NCBI RefSeq assembly: GCF_964340395.1
Contig: NC_135555.1
Coordinates: forward strand, 3,826,001 to 3,890,000
Direction of reading: 5' to 3'
Origin: Glandiceps talaboti
Taxonomy: Eukaryota; Hemichordata; Enteropneusta; Spengelidae
DNA length: 64,000 nt
Under the pieces are notes generated by a model. That model did no database searches, was not told the origin of the DNA, and worked only from the letters and a program-made list of their open reading frames with translations. Each line of letters begins with the position of its first letter. Position 1 is the first letter of the stretch. The position numbers were made by a program, and so were the translations under genes. This document shows positions 24,614 to 36,323 of the stretch, piece after piece.

Positions 24614-26129
24614 GAGACCCACAACAGTGTACAATAAGTATCTCTGAACTGCAAGCTTAAGGTGAAAATAAATCTTTTTGCCCATGCCTTCAAGATGTAA
24701 CATGCGATAATTTTTATAGATGCATACATAATCACATATCCATAAAAGTATTGCATGACATTTCAAAAACTTTTCAAAGAGAATAAACAGAACCAAAAAA
24801 AAAAAAAGTACAAATTTTGCAGAGTCAAATATACATGCAGAGGCTGACAGTTCAGCTTTGAAAAGTATAAAGTCATCTTTTCTCTTTGTCTAAAGTCTAA
24901 AATAGTGTAAATATTTGTAGATAGTTGAGAGATAAAGAACTCCAAGTCAATGGAAAGATCCTCCCTCTGCAATTGTACGGTAATCTCGCCCAATACATAT
25001 CTTACATCACTTATCGAAAATAGAAGTACTGCATTTCAGATCATGAAGGAAGAGCAACAATAGATTTCAGTGAATGAAGAAATACGAGTCACTTCATTGG
25101 CAACAACATCTGCTTCTCATAACATTTTGCATGCATCCTTTTGATTGGTTTACACTATCATGTGACACTGACAAAGAATTTGACCAATCAAATCTACTAT
25201 GCAAATCACTACACAGGAACCAATCAAATCTCTTTTTATATCTTTGACCGGATGTAGCTACTTGAGCTAATATCTATAATCAATTGGACGTTTTTTAACC
25301 CTGGTCATGTTAAATTCAAAAGAAAACAAATCATTTGTAACATTATTTGATAATAATGACAGTCTATATACTTTTTAACTGACTAAATAATGCATACACC
25401 AGATGCAAGAAACTTTCAGTTGAAAAAATGAGCCAGCATCATGATAAAATTCATGACTAAATTAAGATTACTATAAAAGATCTGACATATTCCACTACTT
25501 TTTACATCAAGCAGCCAAATATACAATCTCACGGAAAAACTAACTGATCACAAGTTTAACAAAATTTGGGTTAAAACACTACTGATAAAATATCACTCTA
25601 TGTAGAAAGACTTTGAGAAAATGAAATAGTACTAACAGAGTTTAAAATAATTGATCTAAAATGAGGAAAAATATTGAAAATAGATTTTTCTCATTGTGAT
25701 ACTGATGTGAATATTCAAATTTCATACTATTATATTACAATATTTTAACATTTCAGCGTTGCAAGCACACTTGGCTTTTTGTTTTGTTAGAATACAACCT
25801 TGTATACTGGAATATTTGCTAGGTAGGAGTAACAGTGGTATCAAGTTTCTTATTCAGAGGGACAAAGTGTATAGTTTTACATCATATTCTTACAGCACTG
25901 TGTACCAGTTATTACTTGCATCTGTGTACACACATAATATTGGTATCTGCACGCCAGTGAGGTACCAAAATCAATATGTACGTAGGAAAATAAAATATAG
26001 TTACTTTGGAATAGTAAATTGTAAACAAATCAAACATTTTAATCAAGGTCCGTCCATAGTAGATAGATTAAAAAGTTGTATTTATTTCCAATTTACTGTT
26101 CCAAAGAAACTGTATTTTAACGTCCTACA

Positions 26130-26400
26130 TATCAAGGCCGAGGGAAATAGCATGTGATTCTGGTAACTCACAGTCACGAGGGGGTAATGAACGGGTGCTA
26201 TAGCCCAAATATAGGCCAGGCAATATGTGTTTTATAATATACCTCATGCTGTGAACTCGCGGTGGCAGACGACATCATCAGAAGCTGCCATTTTGACCTG
26301 CTGTGAACTCACGGTGGTCACGTGACCATGTAAAAGTTGATGGAACTATTTCCCTAGGGAAATAGCATTCTATTTTCCTATCACGTGACTGATTCTAGCG
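26130..26400. mobile_element. Possible degraded fold-back element with GGGAAATAGCAT ends
   Basis: AGGGAAATAGCATGTGATTCTG at 26138 and AGGGAAATAGCATTCTATTTTCC...CACGTGACTGATTCT at 26356 bracket two GCTGTGAACTCxCGGTGG phrases (about 26250 and 26300). Intergenic. Confidence 0.35.
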
Positions 26401-28015
26401 AATCATGGCACAGCATTATCACTAGGTATATCATAACACTTAATATGAAACAAGGATAATGGCAGAGACTGTAGACATATCAAGTTCTTTGCTGTGACAC
26501 TTCAAACATAGACTGATTAACATCAATCTCTGCATTTTGAGTTAAGATGGGATAGGATGGTAACAACTTGTTAACACTGTTCTACAGATTCTACATGCAA
26601 GCCATATCCTGGTTAACCACTTTACAGCCATATTTGAAGGTACCCAATGAAGAATTCAGGATAGTGCAACCTTAAACCTTTGGTCATGTTTGTCAATCAT
26701 AATGCAGTAATATACATAAACTTAAACACTGCAATGTTTCCTTAGAACTCATTCAGCCTAGTAAACAAACACATGTTACTACCCAGACTGACTGAAACTA
26801 TCACTGACTTTGGGAAATGAGGGAATTTCAAAAAAAGCTATACCACTCAACTATCAAGGCCCAAACTTCCATCTCAAAAACTGCTTCCAAACATCTCAAA
26901 ACTGCTTCCAAACATCTCAAAACTGCTTCAAAACAGCAAACATAGTGTCCAAACAATACTACCTTTTGTTTTTTTTTAGGATTGGACTATAGCATATTGA
27001 GACACATGTATTTTCATCATCAGCACCGTTAAAAAAATCACAACCCAAAGGTGTAGTTGTTGTAAAATGTTTGCAAATACCGAGTTTGCCTGATTTTGAA
27101 TAAATACCATTTCGAAAATTTATAAGTAACATCTTGCAACTCAAAATTTTAAATAGTAAATTTCCAACACATTACCATCATCCGGGTCATAATAGATTCT
27201 GGTGTAATGTTTCCTAAATTTCAAATTTACATCCCAATACACATATATCCTACTTTGACATAGTGGTATAACAAACCTTGCGAAAACAAAAGCACTGAGC
27301 CCTTGCCTGGGTGAGGGCGCTGATGCAACTCAGTGCACTATTTGTCAGCATTAGTTAGTAACATCAGCCTAATTAGTCTCTCTACTTTGATTTTATCTAA
27401 ACCTCTGAATTTTGAAATTCATAATCTCACTTGTGAGAATAAAGAATTGGGAAGAATTGGCCTGCTTAAACTGTAATATACGACATGTTGTTCAGCCCTA
27501 GTCAATCTTCTCACAACTGACTGATACCTGTCATATCTCACAGACTAGCATTTGTTGTACTAGTCACAAGAGTATACTTGCATAGTCAGTCATACATTTG
27601 GAGGCTGGGCAAGACAAGGTGGTGAAAATAGCTACATTACCTATGAAACATGTTTGTATTACCATACATATATATGACAGACTAAAATATCAATTTGTAC
27701 ATTGCCATATTTTTTCGAAGATGAAAGAGATTGACTTAAAATAATACCACATTTACTTAGGATTTGTATACAATATCTAATTCCTACATGTTTTACCTTT
27801 ACTGCCAAAAGTTAAAAAAAGTGATAAAAATGTCACAAAAAATAGAGAATGTAAAATGGCACATGTAAATAGATCACTGTTAACTTGTTGTCAATACGTG
27901 GGTGTATGGTTACTTGAATATAACCGATTCACACTGTACAGAGTGTATGTAGATGCAAGGACTAACTATGTAACAAGCTACACGTCTCAAATTAGTTATC
28001 TGCTTACAAACTATG

Positions 28016-28021
28016 GTTTAT
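28016..28021 (-). terminator. Candidate TMEM55 polyadenylation signal
   Basis: Minus-strand AATAAA about 330 bases past the stop codon. No other AATAAA lies closer. Context only. Confidence 0.4.
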
Positions 28022-28347
28022 TTTCTTTTTGATTTCTATAATTTGATAATCTGAGTTGCATATACAGAAATACAGTTGGTGTTGAAAACTGGAGTATATA
28101 TATACACATGAAAACTGTAAACACCTCAATGCAGACAAAGTTCATTAAAAGTTGATGTTCTACTTCTATGTATCTGATTACGTTGATAATATAGTTTCCA
28201 TGCACCCAAGGGCTTCTGTCTGTAAGACGTCTTCTCTTAACAGCTGACTGGAGATCATACATTTTCGATAACCACTTGGCCGTTTAATTTGTATTCCTTC
28301 TGATAGGGCAGTGGTTCCGAGAATGGTGATGACTTGGAATGAGTGAC

Positions 28348-29317
28348 TCATGCAGGACCTTCGATTTCACTGACTTTCATGGTACCATAGTAACAGCTTC
28401 TGATAAGATTTAGGATGCCAACAATGTATGCTCCTAAAGTGAGTGGTATGGAGAAAGATGTCAAATTATTAGAACAAGTAAAGAGTCACTGTATTATGAA
28501 GATTTTACCAGGTTCGTGATAATTGGTTGTTGTAAAACAAAACAATTACAAGATTCGTCATAGATGGTTATTGTAATGTGAACGATTTACAAGGTTCATC
28601 CCAACTAGTTACTATGTAATGGAGATTTTACAAGATTAACTCTAATTGGTTGTTATAAAACAAAGAAGTCACAAGGTTCATCCTAATTGGTTGTTGCAAT
28701 ATGAAGAATTTACAAGCTTCACTCTCATTGGCTGTTAAGAAATACCTTCTACTATCTGCAATGATCTAATGATCAGATTTACAATAAACATTCACAATGA
28801 AAAACTGTTACTTACCGATCCAGACAAAGTAAATGCCACCTGCTGACTTGGCTAATTCAAACGTTCCAACCTGAAAGGGTTAAAGGTCAGAACAACAAAA
28901 TGAGGGATTACCTATAAGACGCAGGGTATTGCTATGGTGATAAGAAATCTGACAGCTCAAGTCTCTGATCTCTCAAACACAATGGGTACAATAGCAGACA
29001 AGCATGAAGACGTGTTGTTCCATTTTTTCTTGATTTAAGAATTATTTTAACATTTCTTAATCTAAACACCCCTAACAATGTTCCCACCAAACTTCACACC
29101 GATCTGATCTGTAGTTTAAGTTTTTTGACCAAAAATAACATTTTTTTACTCAAATCACATACCGGCGGTAAGATCATTTTGATTTGAACAATTTCCCAAC
29201 TAGACACCAAAGGAAATACACCCACCAAATATCATGGCAATCAGTCCAACAGTTTTTGACTTTAAGTTGTTTATACACATGCACGCGTGCACGCACACAC
29301 ACACGCATGCATGCACG

Positions 29318-29354
<37 letters not shown>

Positions 29355-32300
29355 TGCCATGCCTATAGCACTACTGAATCTTATCAGTTCTGTTGTGCTA
29401 AAAACAGCTGTCTAGCAGAGGTTTAGAATTAGTTAGTCCAGAACAGAAGAATGACCCTATGTGCTCCTTACCGCTATACTGATAAGATAACACTAATGTG
29501 AGAACATGTGATTGAATCAGGGGCCTTTACAAGAAACAACTTGTGATACTAGATTTTGTGGTCACACGTACAACGTATATCCACAGCAGTGAAGAAATAT
29601 TACAAACACTTTTGTTATCATAGTGTATGTATTTCATACTTACCGTCACACCAATACCTGCCACTATAAATACCATACCAATCATAGCAAAAGCAATACA
29701 CCGATTCTTAGCAAACCTGGGTCCAATGGATGATCTGACGTATAAAATATAAGCATATGTATTAGCAGTGTAATAGCAGCATAATACCAGTGTAACAGCA
29801 GCCATACAATATAGTTTCAGCTTTGAGTATTCAATATCAGTATCTCTATGTTGTTTTTACGTACTTTGTAACAAAAAAACATGAGAGAATTACAAAGACA
29901 TTGTGCTGCCTATTGAAACTGTATAGCCACTCTGGTTTGGTAGTATCACATATACATATAAATGAAATACTTACACCCTTCGGCAATGTGGGCATCTTGC
30001 AAGGGAACTAACATATAAATGAAATACTTACACCCTTCGGCAATGTGGGTATCTTGCAAGGGAACTAACGTATAAATGAAATACTTACACCCTTCGGCAA
30101 TGTGGGCATCTTGCAAGGGAACTAACATATAAATGAAATACTTACACCCTTCGGCAATGTGGGCATCTTGCAAGGGAACTAACATATAAATGAAATACTT
30201 ACACCCTTCGGCAATGTGGGCATCTTGCAAGGGAACTAACATATAAATGAAATACTTACACCCTTCGGCAATGTGGGCATCTTGCAAGGGAACTAACATA
30301 TAAATGAAATACTTACACCCTTCGGCAATGTGGGCATCTTGCAAGGGAACTAACAGTTGTATTAAACTGCAATGAAACATAAAAAATAATCTGTTTAGAA
30401 AACAATAGTTAGTAGCATTAATTCCAAATGTGTCTGCTATTGAAAAAGTCCTCAAAAATGTGTGCAACTTAGTAATGACCTTTTACACCTAATTGTGGCA
30501 AAATAGAGAAGACATGGACATATTTATATATGCTTAATTACAACATACTCAAGCCAAGTTATTGATCTTTGAACAGAAAATATGGATTATATACCCTGGT
30601 TGTTCCATGTCATGACAACCCGTGTCTACATCATTGGTTTTGCAATGCTCAACAGATGAGTCAAAACAGCATTACTTTTTCCTCATTTTTCATAAATTAT
30701 GCTTTAGGAGGTATAACTATATTATTCCCCAATAATTAAAATCATCCAGCCAGAAAATGTTTGTGACCAAAGGGTTTGTCACTATTCGTCTAGCAACTCG
30801 TAGTGACAAGACCCCTTAGGTCACCTGAATTTTAATCAGCTGAACAAAGAAAGATATTGAGGAATAATATCTAATTATATTGTTTTGTAAATTCAACTAC
30901 TTGTACTAGTATTTTTTACTCAAACATTTTATACTTGAAGTATAATGTTGTTACCTAGTTATTTACTCTATTGATAAGGTTTGACAATGTATTGTTTGAT
31001 GTGGTGTCTTGGTGAACAAATAACATTGTCTTATGCCAATAATGTCTCATTTTTTTATCATGAGAAATTAATTTTTAAAATACATTAATATCTTACCAAG
31101 AAGGTATTATTACAGTGTCCACAGGTAACTCTATTACCAACACTTGTCCTGACAGTTGCTACGGTGACAGGTCCTAAATTGATAATTCTCTTACAGTTGG
31201 CTCTGGGACAAGCGATTCTCTGTGAAGTCGCCTTACAAATAAGTAAACAGTTACAAGGACAGCGGACATACTTCTTACCAGTGGGTGCTTCCTTTATGGG
31301 CTGTCAATTAATAAAAAAAATGACTTTTGTCTCAATTTTTGTTTGTACAAGTCAGAAAGCAAACATACATATACATATATACCCAAAACAGTTCCTGGTA
31401 CAATTTACTCCTACATTCTTATTACCTTTAGATAAATAGTCATGAATATTTAGTAGGCATCTAAATAATATGTATAGTAAGTCCCATGATGCAACAGTGG
31501 ACACTGAGTATGATGAGAACAACAGAGGTGAAATAAGTTTCAATTTGGTGTTTCTCGACAATTGTGCAAAATTTATGTGATATGAAATCATGAAATGACT
31601 CACCAGAACCCAAAGTTTATGAAAACAAATATAGTTCTTGGAGTGGGGTTCTCCTTTTAATAAGCAAAAAACACTGGAATTCATGTTTCCTTCATTTGAG
31701 ACTTATATAAATTTCATTCACTAAAATATTCTACGGGTTAAAAGAATGCAAAGCTGTATCCTAAAATCTGATATCAAGATATCATCTTCTTAGGAACACT
31801 GACAAAGACTGACAACATACATTATACTTACTGTCGCTTCATTACAAACATTGCACTTTACAACATGTTGATGTAGTTTACCATCAATATTGATCATAGC
31901 CTGGCATACTCTGCAGTTTATCATTGGCACCCCTCCTGATGGTGATGGAGTGTATGGGGGAGGCTGTTCATCAGGGAGAATAGGTGGAGGTGGGCCTCCT
32001 TGTAGGGGTAGTGGCAAGTCTGCAAGAACAATAACAAGACAATAATTTAAAACTTGACTTAGTAACATTTAGCAAACCTCAAAAATGTCTATATATATAC
32101 AACTATAAAAATTGTCTTCAGTATGAAAAAGAAAATATTTGCACTCCTCTAAATAAAACTAGAGTTGGAAAATCTGACACATTTTTATCAACAACAACAA
32201 CAACATGAACAATGGGTTATCAATGGCCAAGTGGTTAAACCACTGCCACCTACCAAGGTATCACTGTCATGAGAATGGGTTATCAATGGCCAAGTGGTTA

Positions 32301-35300
32301 AACCACTGCCACCTACCAAGGTATCACTGTCACAACAATGGGTTGTCAATGGCCAAGTGGTTAAACCACTGCCACCTACCTAGGTATCACTGTCACAACA
32401 ATGGGTTGTCAATGGCCAAGTGGTTAAACCATTGCCAACTACCAAGGTATCACTGTCATGAGAATGGGTTATCAATGGCCAAGTGGTTAAACCAGTGCCA
32501 CCTACCAAGGTATCACTGTCACAACAATGGGTTATCAATGGCCAAGTGGTTAAACCACTGCCACCTACCTAGGTATCACTGTCACAACAATGGGTTATCA
32601 ATGGCCAAGTGGTTAAACCACTGCCACCTATCATGGTACCACTGTTGTCACAACAATGGGTTATCAATGGCCAAGTGGTTAAACCAGTGCCACCTACCAC
32701 TGTACCACTGTTGTCAGGGTTTGAGCCCTGGTCTGGGCTTGAATGAATCAGTCCCACTAGAAGTAAGAGGAGTGTCGCCGAGTGTCACTATACAGAACAA
32801 CAGAGATTTCACTCCTGAGTCCTACACAGGGACCAAGAGGGGTGGCCCTCACTGGACTTCTTGGAAGGCAAGTGCACTGGTATGCTGAGAGAACTATCCA
32901 GTATACATAAAGATCATCATTACCATAAAAATACCATAAAATATTGGATGACACATATTAGCCTGTCTACCTTGCATTTCTGTGACCATGATACATGTAG
33001 CTCTCGTCTACACTACTGATCTGTGTTATGCTAGTGCTTGTCTACTATCAGCTTGTAATATAATCCAGTCCTATATCAACTGAGTAATACAACTTGAAAA
33101 TATTCCCATGAGTTGATTGGTCGCAGTAATGAGTGATCACATACACTGGACTGTGATTATTCAAATGAAGTCATTATGTAAATATACATGTGTAACTGCA
33201 ATTCTCCTACATGTACCTAAAGAATGAAGTATAATACTTAGTGCATTTAGGTGAGTTGTAGTCACATGTATATTTACATAATGACTTCATTCGAATAAAA
33301 TCAGTCCAGTGTATGTAATCACTCCTTACTGCGACCAATCAACTCACGGGAATATTTCAAATTGCATTACTATATCTACTGCTAATTTACATGTGATGTC
33401 ATATTCTATTATAATGTTAAACATGTGATAATGACTTGGTGGCATGACTTACTAATTCTAACTTAATCAGTTTTGAGTGGCTACTGTAATAAGCTGAGTG
33501 TACGTGAGAGCTATCTAAATCATAGATCAGTGCTGTAGACAGGCTTACAGAGCCCTTTGTGTATGATATTATCACAACTATATTACTTTATATGTATTAC
33601 AGAGCACTGAGCCAAACTTTGTATGTGATAACTATATTTCCTTAGGTAATAATCATTTCATTGCTACAGACCTACAACAACCTTGATGTCACTTCTTTCC
33701 TTTATGGGTATAACTACACTTTCATTTCACCACAAACTGAGCAGTGACGACACAGATGGGCGGTTTTCATTGCTGACAAAATTCCACACCCTCAGTATAT
33801 ATGGTTGTCACTTATAAAGATATTAAAGTAAACTCACTTGTCCACGATTTTGAAGCTTTTGAAGTTTGCACCTTATTGATGTCAAACAATATGCCAGAAT
33901 TGTAACCCAAAAAAAAGTCAACTCTTACATTAACCATTACAACAGTGCAACCTGACTCTGTATTGTTTTGACTATCTTATAACAAATAACTAATTGTTTC
34001 ACTTTGAAATGAAAATTACTTGGACATCAATGATATCCGTATAAAAGCCAGAGGCTATCTTTATCACAAAAAGTGCAATTTCTACTGTTCAGGCATCTTG
34101 TTTTTTTAATAATCACCAAATCCATTTTGTTCTCCCACCAACTAGCATTCTTTCTACTTTGGCCTGTGTTCGTGGTAAGGTGAACATTGAAGTAAAACAG
34201 GGTTATACCATACATCTTGGAGGGGAGATCTATGGTTACACAATTCAATGTACATATTAGTGTGCTCCTCTAAGCCAATTTGATGCACCACTAACAAACA
34301 GCAATTTCTAGTGACCCATCAACATTTGGTGTTCCTCTATCCCTTACTATGTGGTGACTCACAAGACAACCTAACTTTTATTGTTTTGAACCATAACCAG
34401 GAAAATTTGTTTTTTTCAGTAGACACAGATACATATTGATCTAAATGTTCTTCAGTGTTGCCAAATATTATAATCATCAAAAATCAAAGAGTACAATTTG
34501 TACAATTTGTTAGTCTTCAAATTAATGTGAAAACAAGAAGGAGAAAAAACAATTGAGGATTTACAGAAAATCTTCTATAAATCTACATAATTATAACATT
34601 TGTATCAGAACAGGGGGGGGTGAGGATATGGGACGGTTTTCCAATGAAAGTGTTTTGCTAACGAAGGGGAAACTTAGCCTGGCACCACCAAAAATGTCTG
34701 CATTTTTGTGAACACTAAGTACCAAGTACAAACTTTGTGCATGAAAATTTTATAAAATCACTACAGTACTTCATTCCATTGGGTTATAAGTTCATTATGT
34801 TGTCCTTACCATTACTTCTGGCTTCTAAGTCTGTCATTAAAGAATTTTTTTTTCAACCTTTTACCAATGGTAATCATCTCATAACATGACCTTGTCCAAA
34901 AACAGAGACAGTGAGTGTACAATACATTGTTTTTCTGTTTGGGGGAGGGGCAGATTAACCATAAAGTGACTGGGGAATTCATTTAATTTATATCATGGAT
35001 GTATTATTGAGATACTGTTCTTAGAAAAAAAAAACATTGTTAATCATTTGTAACAACTTCACTGTCATAGTTGAAGTACAAACAATCACAGCTAAAGCTA
35101 CTGCTCTGACATTGAAGCAATGCCACAACAACACCTGTCAATAATCTGGGTGTATACATTAGCATATACATATCTTCCAGCTCCACTTTAACACATGACA
35201 CCTGACATACAGAAATACTGATACAGAACTTGTTCTCATGTATACATTTATAATCTTCTCTGTATGTATGTACATTTATCCACATATATAGGAAACAGCC

Positions 35301-36024
35301 AAACTGGATTTTCATAGGAACCGATCCTCATCATTTCAGTTACAATCAATAACAACATGCCATAGCAAGCATGGTAAAGCTTACAAAAATAACATACAGA
35401 AATAAAGTGAATGCAATACAATCCTTTACCAAACTGCTGGGGGACTGTTTACATCAACAAGAAATTTTCCAAGAGGAAGTTCAACATCATAGGTCAAAAT
35501 AGACAAAAATTTACCTTTGTCACTTAGCTGTGTTACACACACATGACACAGCTAGCTATTAGCATTACATGGGGTAAAGCTGAACTGTGTGATTTAATAG
35601 CACAGCACTGCTACTAGTATATTATGTTCATGTATAATAATTCACCCCACACACTGATTTTCTGTTCAAGAATGAGATGGAAATCAAATTACTGTACGAA
35701 TTATTCTCTATCATAAAAAATACAGCTGTCGAAATACGAAAGAGTCTACAGTAGACATGTGAACCTTACCAAATTCCGTGACGCGACGGAAGCTCCGCTT
35801 CAAATTACAATATCAAAATACACGGAAATAATATCGCAAAACGTTACGTTTGTACCGGTATAACTTTAGTTCTCACAAATATAACCAATAAATACCTTAT
35901 ATTTTGTTACATATTATTACTTACTTGATGAATCTACTTGAGGTAATGGGGCATATTGCGGCTGGGGCGACGTATTTTCTTCATTTTGTAGAAGAGGTGC
36001 GTTTTCCTCTTCTCGATCCGCCAT
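28348..36024 (-). CDS. PIP4P: Phosphatidylinositol-4,5-bisphosphate 4-phosphatase (TMEM55/PIP4P), complete
   Basis: Removes the 4-phosphate from PI(4,5)P2 on late endosomes/lysosomes. Seven coding exons on the minus strand: 35925-36024, 31832-32019, 31097-31300, 30317-30366, 29644-29734, 28816-28870, 28348-28433. All borders are GT-AG and phases join (774 nt, 257 aa), the same length as human PIP4P2. The N-terminal 90 residues are Pro-rich ([20 protein letters not shown]). Next comes the Cys-rich core shared with human TMEM55 ([31 protein letters not shown]). The catalytic CX5R motif is CKATSQR, Cys118 to Arg124. A second zinc-like cluster (CGHCNN, CPHCRR) leads to two membrane spans at about 193-213 and 222-245. 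The short tail ends GPA. Whether it is orthologous to one or both vertebrate paralogues cannot be said. Confidence 0.95.
28500..28745. repeat. 41-bp tandem repeat in the last TMEM55 intron
   Basis: The anchor TTACAAGGTTC or its variants is seen at about 28505, 28546, 28587, 28628, 28669 and 28710, six units with a strict 41-bp period and about 75 percent similarity, each with an AATTGGTTGTTGTAA segment. Confidence 0.8.
29040..29405. mobile_element. Interspersed repeat with internal (CA)n, copy 2
   Basis: ATTTGAACAATTTCCCAACTAGACACC, CCACCAAATATCATGGCAATCAG, GTTTTTGACTTTAAGTTGTTTATACACA, a CA/CG-rich microsatellite (about 29277-29352), then TTGCCATGCCTATAGCACTAC...TTGTGCTAAAAA. In the TMEM55 intron before the exon at 28816-28870. 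Confidence 0.6.
29950..30353. repeat. 57-bp minisatellite containing a TMEM55 exon end and splice donor (7 copies)
   Basis: The phrase ACCCTTCGGCAATGTGGG starts at 29975, 30032, 30089, 30146, 30203, 30260 and 30317, an exact 57-bp period with almost no divergence (one copy has GGGTATC and CGTATAAATG). On the minus strand each unit carries the codons for [10 protein letters not shown], the donor GTAAGTATTTC and a TTATATGTTAG that could act as a weak acceptor. Because 57 is a multiple of 3, a spurious 19-residue repeat ORF runs through the array. Confidence 0.95.
30317..30366 (-). CDS. PIP4P: TMEM55 50-nt exon that seeds a 57-bp array
   Basis: Acceptor TTTCATTGCAG at 30367-30377; the exon encodes 16 residues ([16 protein letters not shown]) plus two bases, and leaves through GTAAGTATTTC. 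It supplies the second CPHC half of the zinc-like cluster. Phase 2 at its end joins the A of the next exon to make the Val of CRRV-SSIG, as in human TMEM55. The six further copies to the left lack the upstream 16 bases with the good acceptor. Confidence 0.9.
30540..30890. mobile_element. Copy of the CCCCAATATTTTTCTTCA fold-back family with longer left flank
   Basis: GAACAGAAAATATGGATTATATACCCTGGTTGTTCC...GAGTCAAAACAGCATTAC matches 10.17 kb; the centre has TATTCCCCAATAATTAAAATCATCC, GACCAAAGGGTTTGTCACTA and GTAGTGACAAGACCCCTTAGGTCACC. TMEM55 intron. Confidence 0.55.
32205..32930 (+). mobile_element. tRNA-derived SINE with its A-box head tandemly repeated 8 times
   Basis: Eight units (63 bp; the last 66 bp) begin at about 32211 and each contains ATGGCCAAGTGGTTAAACCA, a type-II tRNA-like A box. 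Only the last unit continues to a B box (GGGTTTGAGCCCTGG, about 32717-32732) and then to a SINE body ending CACTGGACTTCTTGGAAGG...GAACTATCCAGTATACATAAAGATCATCAT. The tail matches, in the opposite direction, the element at 14826-15083. It lies in the first intron of TMEM55. The 63-bp period creates a long spurious ORF. Confidence 0.75.
33083..33371. mobile_element. Fold-back element, arms about 115 bp
   Basis: The left half (AGTAATACAACTTGAAAATATTCCC...GAAGTCATTATGTAAATATACATG) and right half (CATGTATATTTACATAATGACTTC...GGGAATATTTCAAATTGCATTACT) are inverted copies at roughly 88 percent identity around a spacer of about 55 bp. In the TMEM55 first intron. Confidence 0.75.
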
Positions 36025-36030
36025 CTTGGA
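35925..36030 (-). promoter_or_regulatory. PIP4P: TMEM55 first coding exon with YY1-type start motif
   Basis: The start codon (36022-36024) lies in CCAAGATGGCGGATC, a near-perfect YY1 motif; here the ATG of the motif is the protein start ([12 protein letters not shown]). The exon codes 33 residues plus one base and ends at donor GTAAGTAAT. Confidence 0.8.
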
Positions 36031-36178
36031 TGTGCCTTATGATGCGAGGTCATGTGAAGGAGTCATGTGACCTAGATCGTCTTGACATTTTAAGCTGACA
36101 TGTATCAGATATCAAGACTGATATCACTGGTTAATGGTTGATACACATGGAACTCAAGTTCAGATAGTTTTGTTTACT

Positions 36179-36268
36179 AAAACAAACAAACAAACAAACA
36201 AACAAACAAACAAACAAACAACAAACAAACAAACAAACAAACAAACAAACAAACAAATAAATAAATAA

Positions 36269-36323
<55 letters not shown>
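36179..36323. repeat. (AAAC)n-(AAAT)n microsatellite upstream of TMEM55
   Basis: A clean switch from AAAC to AAAT units about 150 bp upstream of the start codon. Region 36.33-38.1 kb has no convincing gene apart from two weak ATGGCC starts near 37.2 and 37.33 kb that stop after a few codons. Confidence 0.85.

Larger units (their letters stand above)
22641..28010. other. Intergenic stretch between CEP192 and TMEM55
   Basis: Holds the fold-back elements at 22.9-23.2 and 24.05-24.3 kb, a CA-bearing repeat at 23.5-23.8 kb, a tandem repeat at 24.48-24.61 kb, CCAAT-containing direct repeats near 25.13-25.25 kb, and the GGGAAATAGCAT element at 26.1-26.4 kb. I see no convincing exon here; the plus-strand 132-codon ORF at 25.76-26.16 kb has no splice or family support. 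Confidence 0.6.

Noticed and set aside
25759-26157. 132-codon plus-strand ORF
   Set aside because: AT-rich composition, no recognised domain, no splice or promoter context; ends in a repeat.
29946-30467. 173-codon ORF with eight [19 protein letters not shown] repeats
   Set aside because: Wrong frame of the 57-bp array; the real TMEM55 exon uses another frame, which meets a stop right after the donor.
32205-32888. 227-codon ORF with [20 protein letters not shown] repeats
   Set aside because: Open only because the SINE-head unit is 63 bp; the sequence is a pol III promoter-like repeat.
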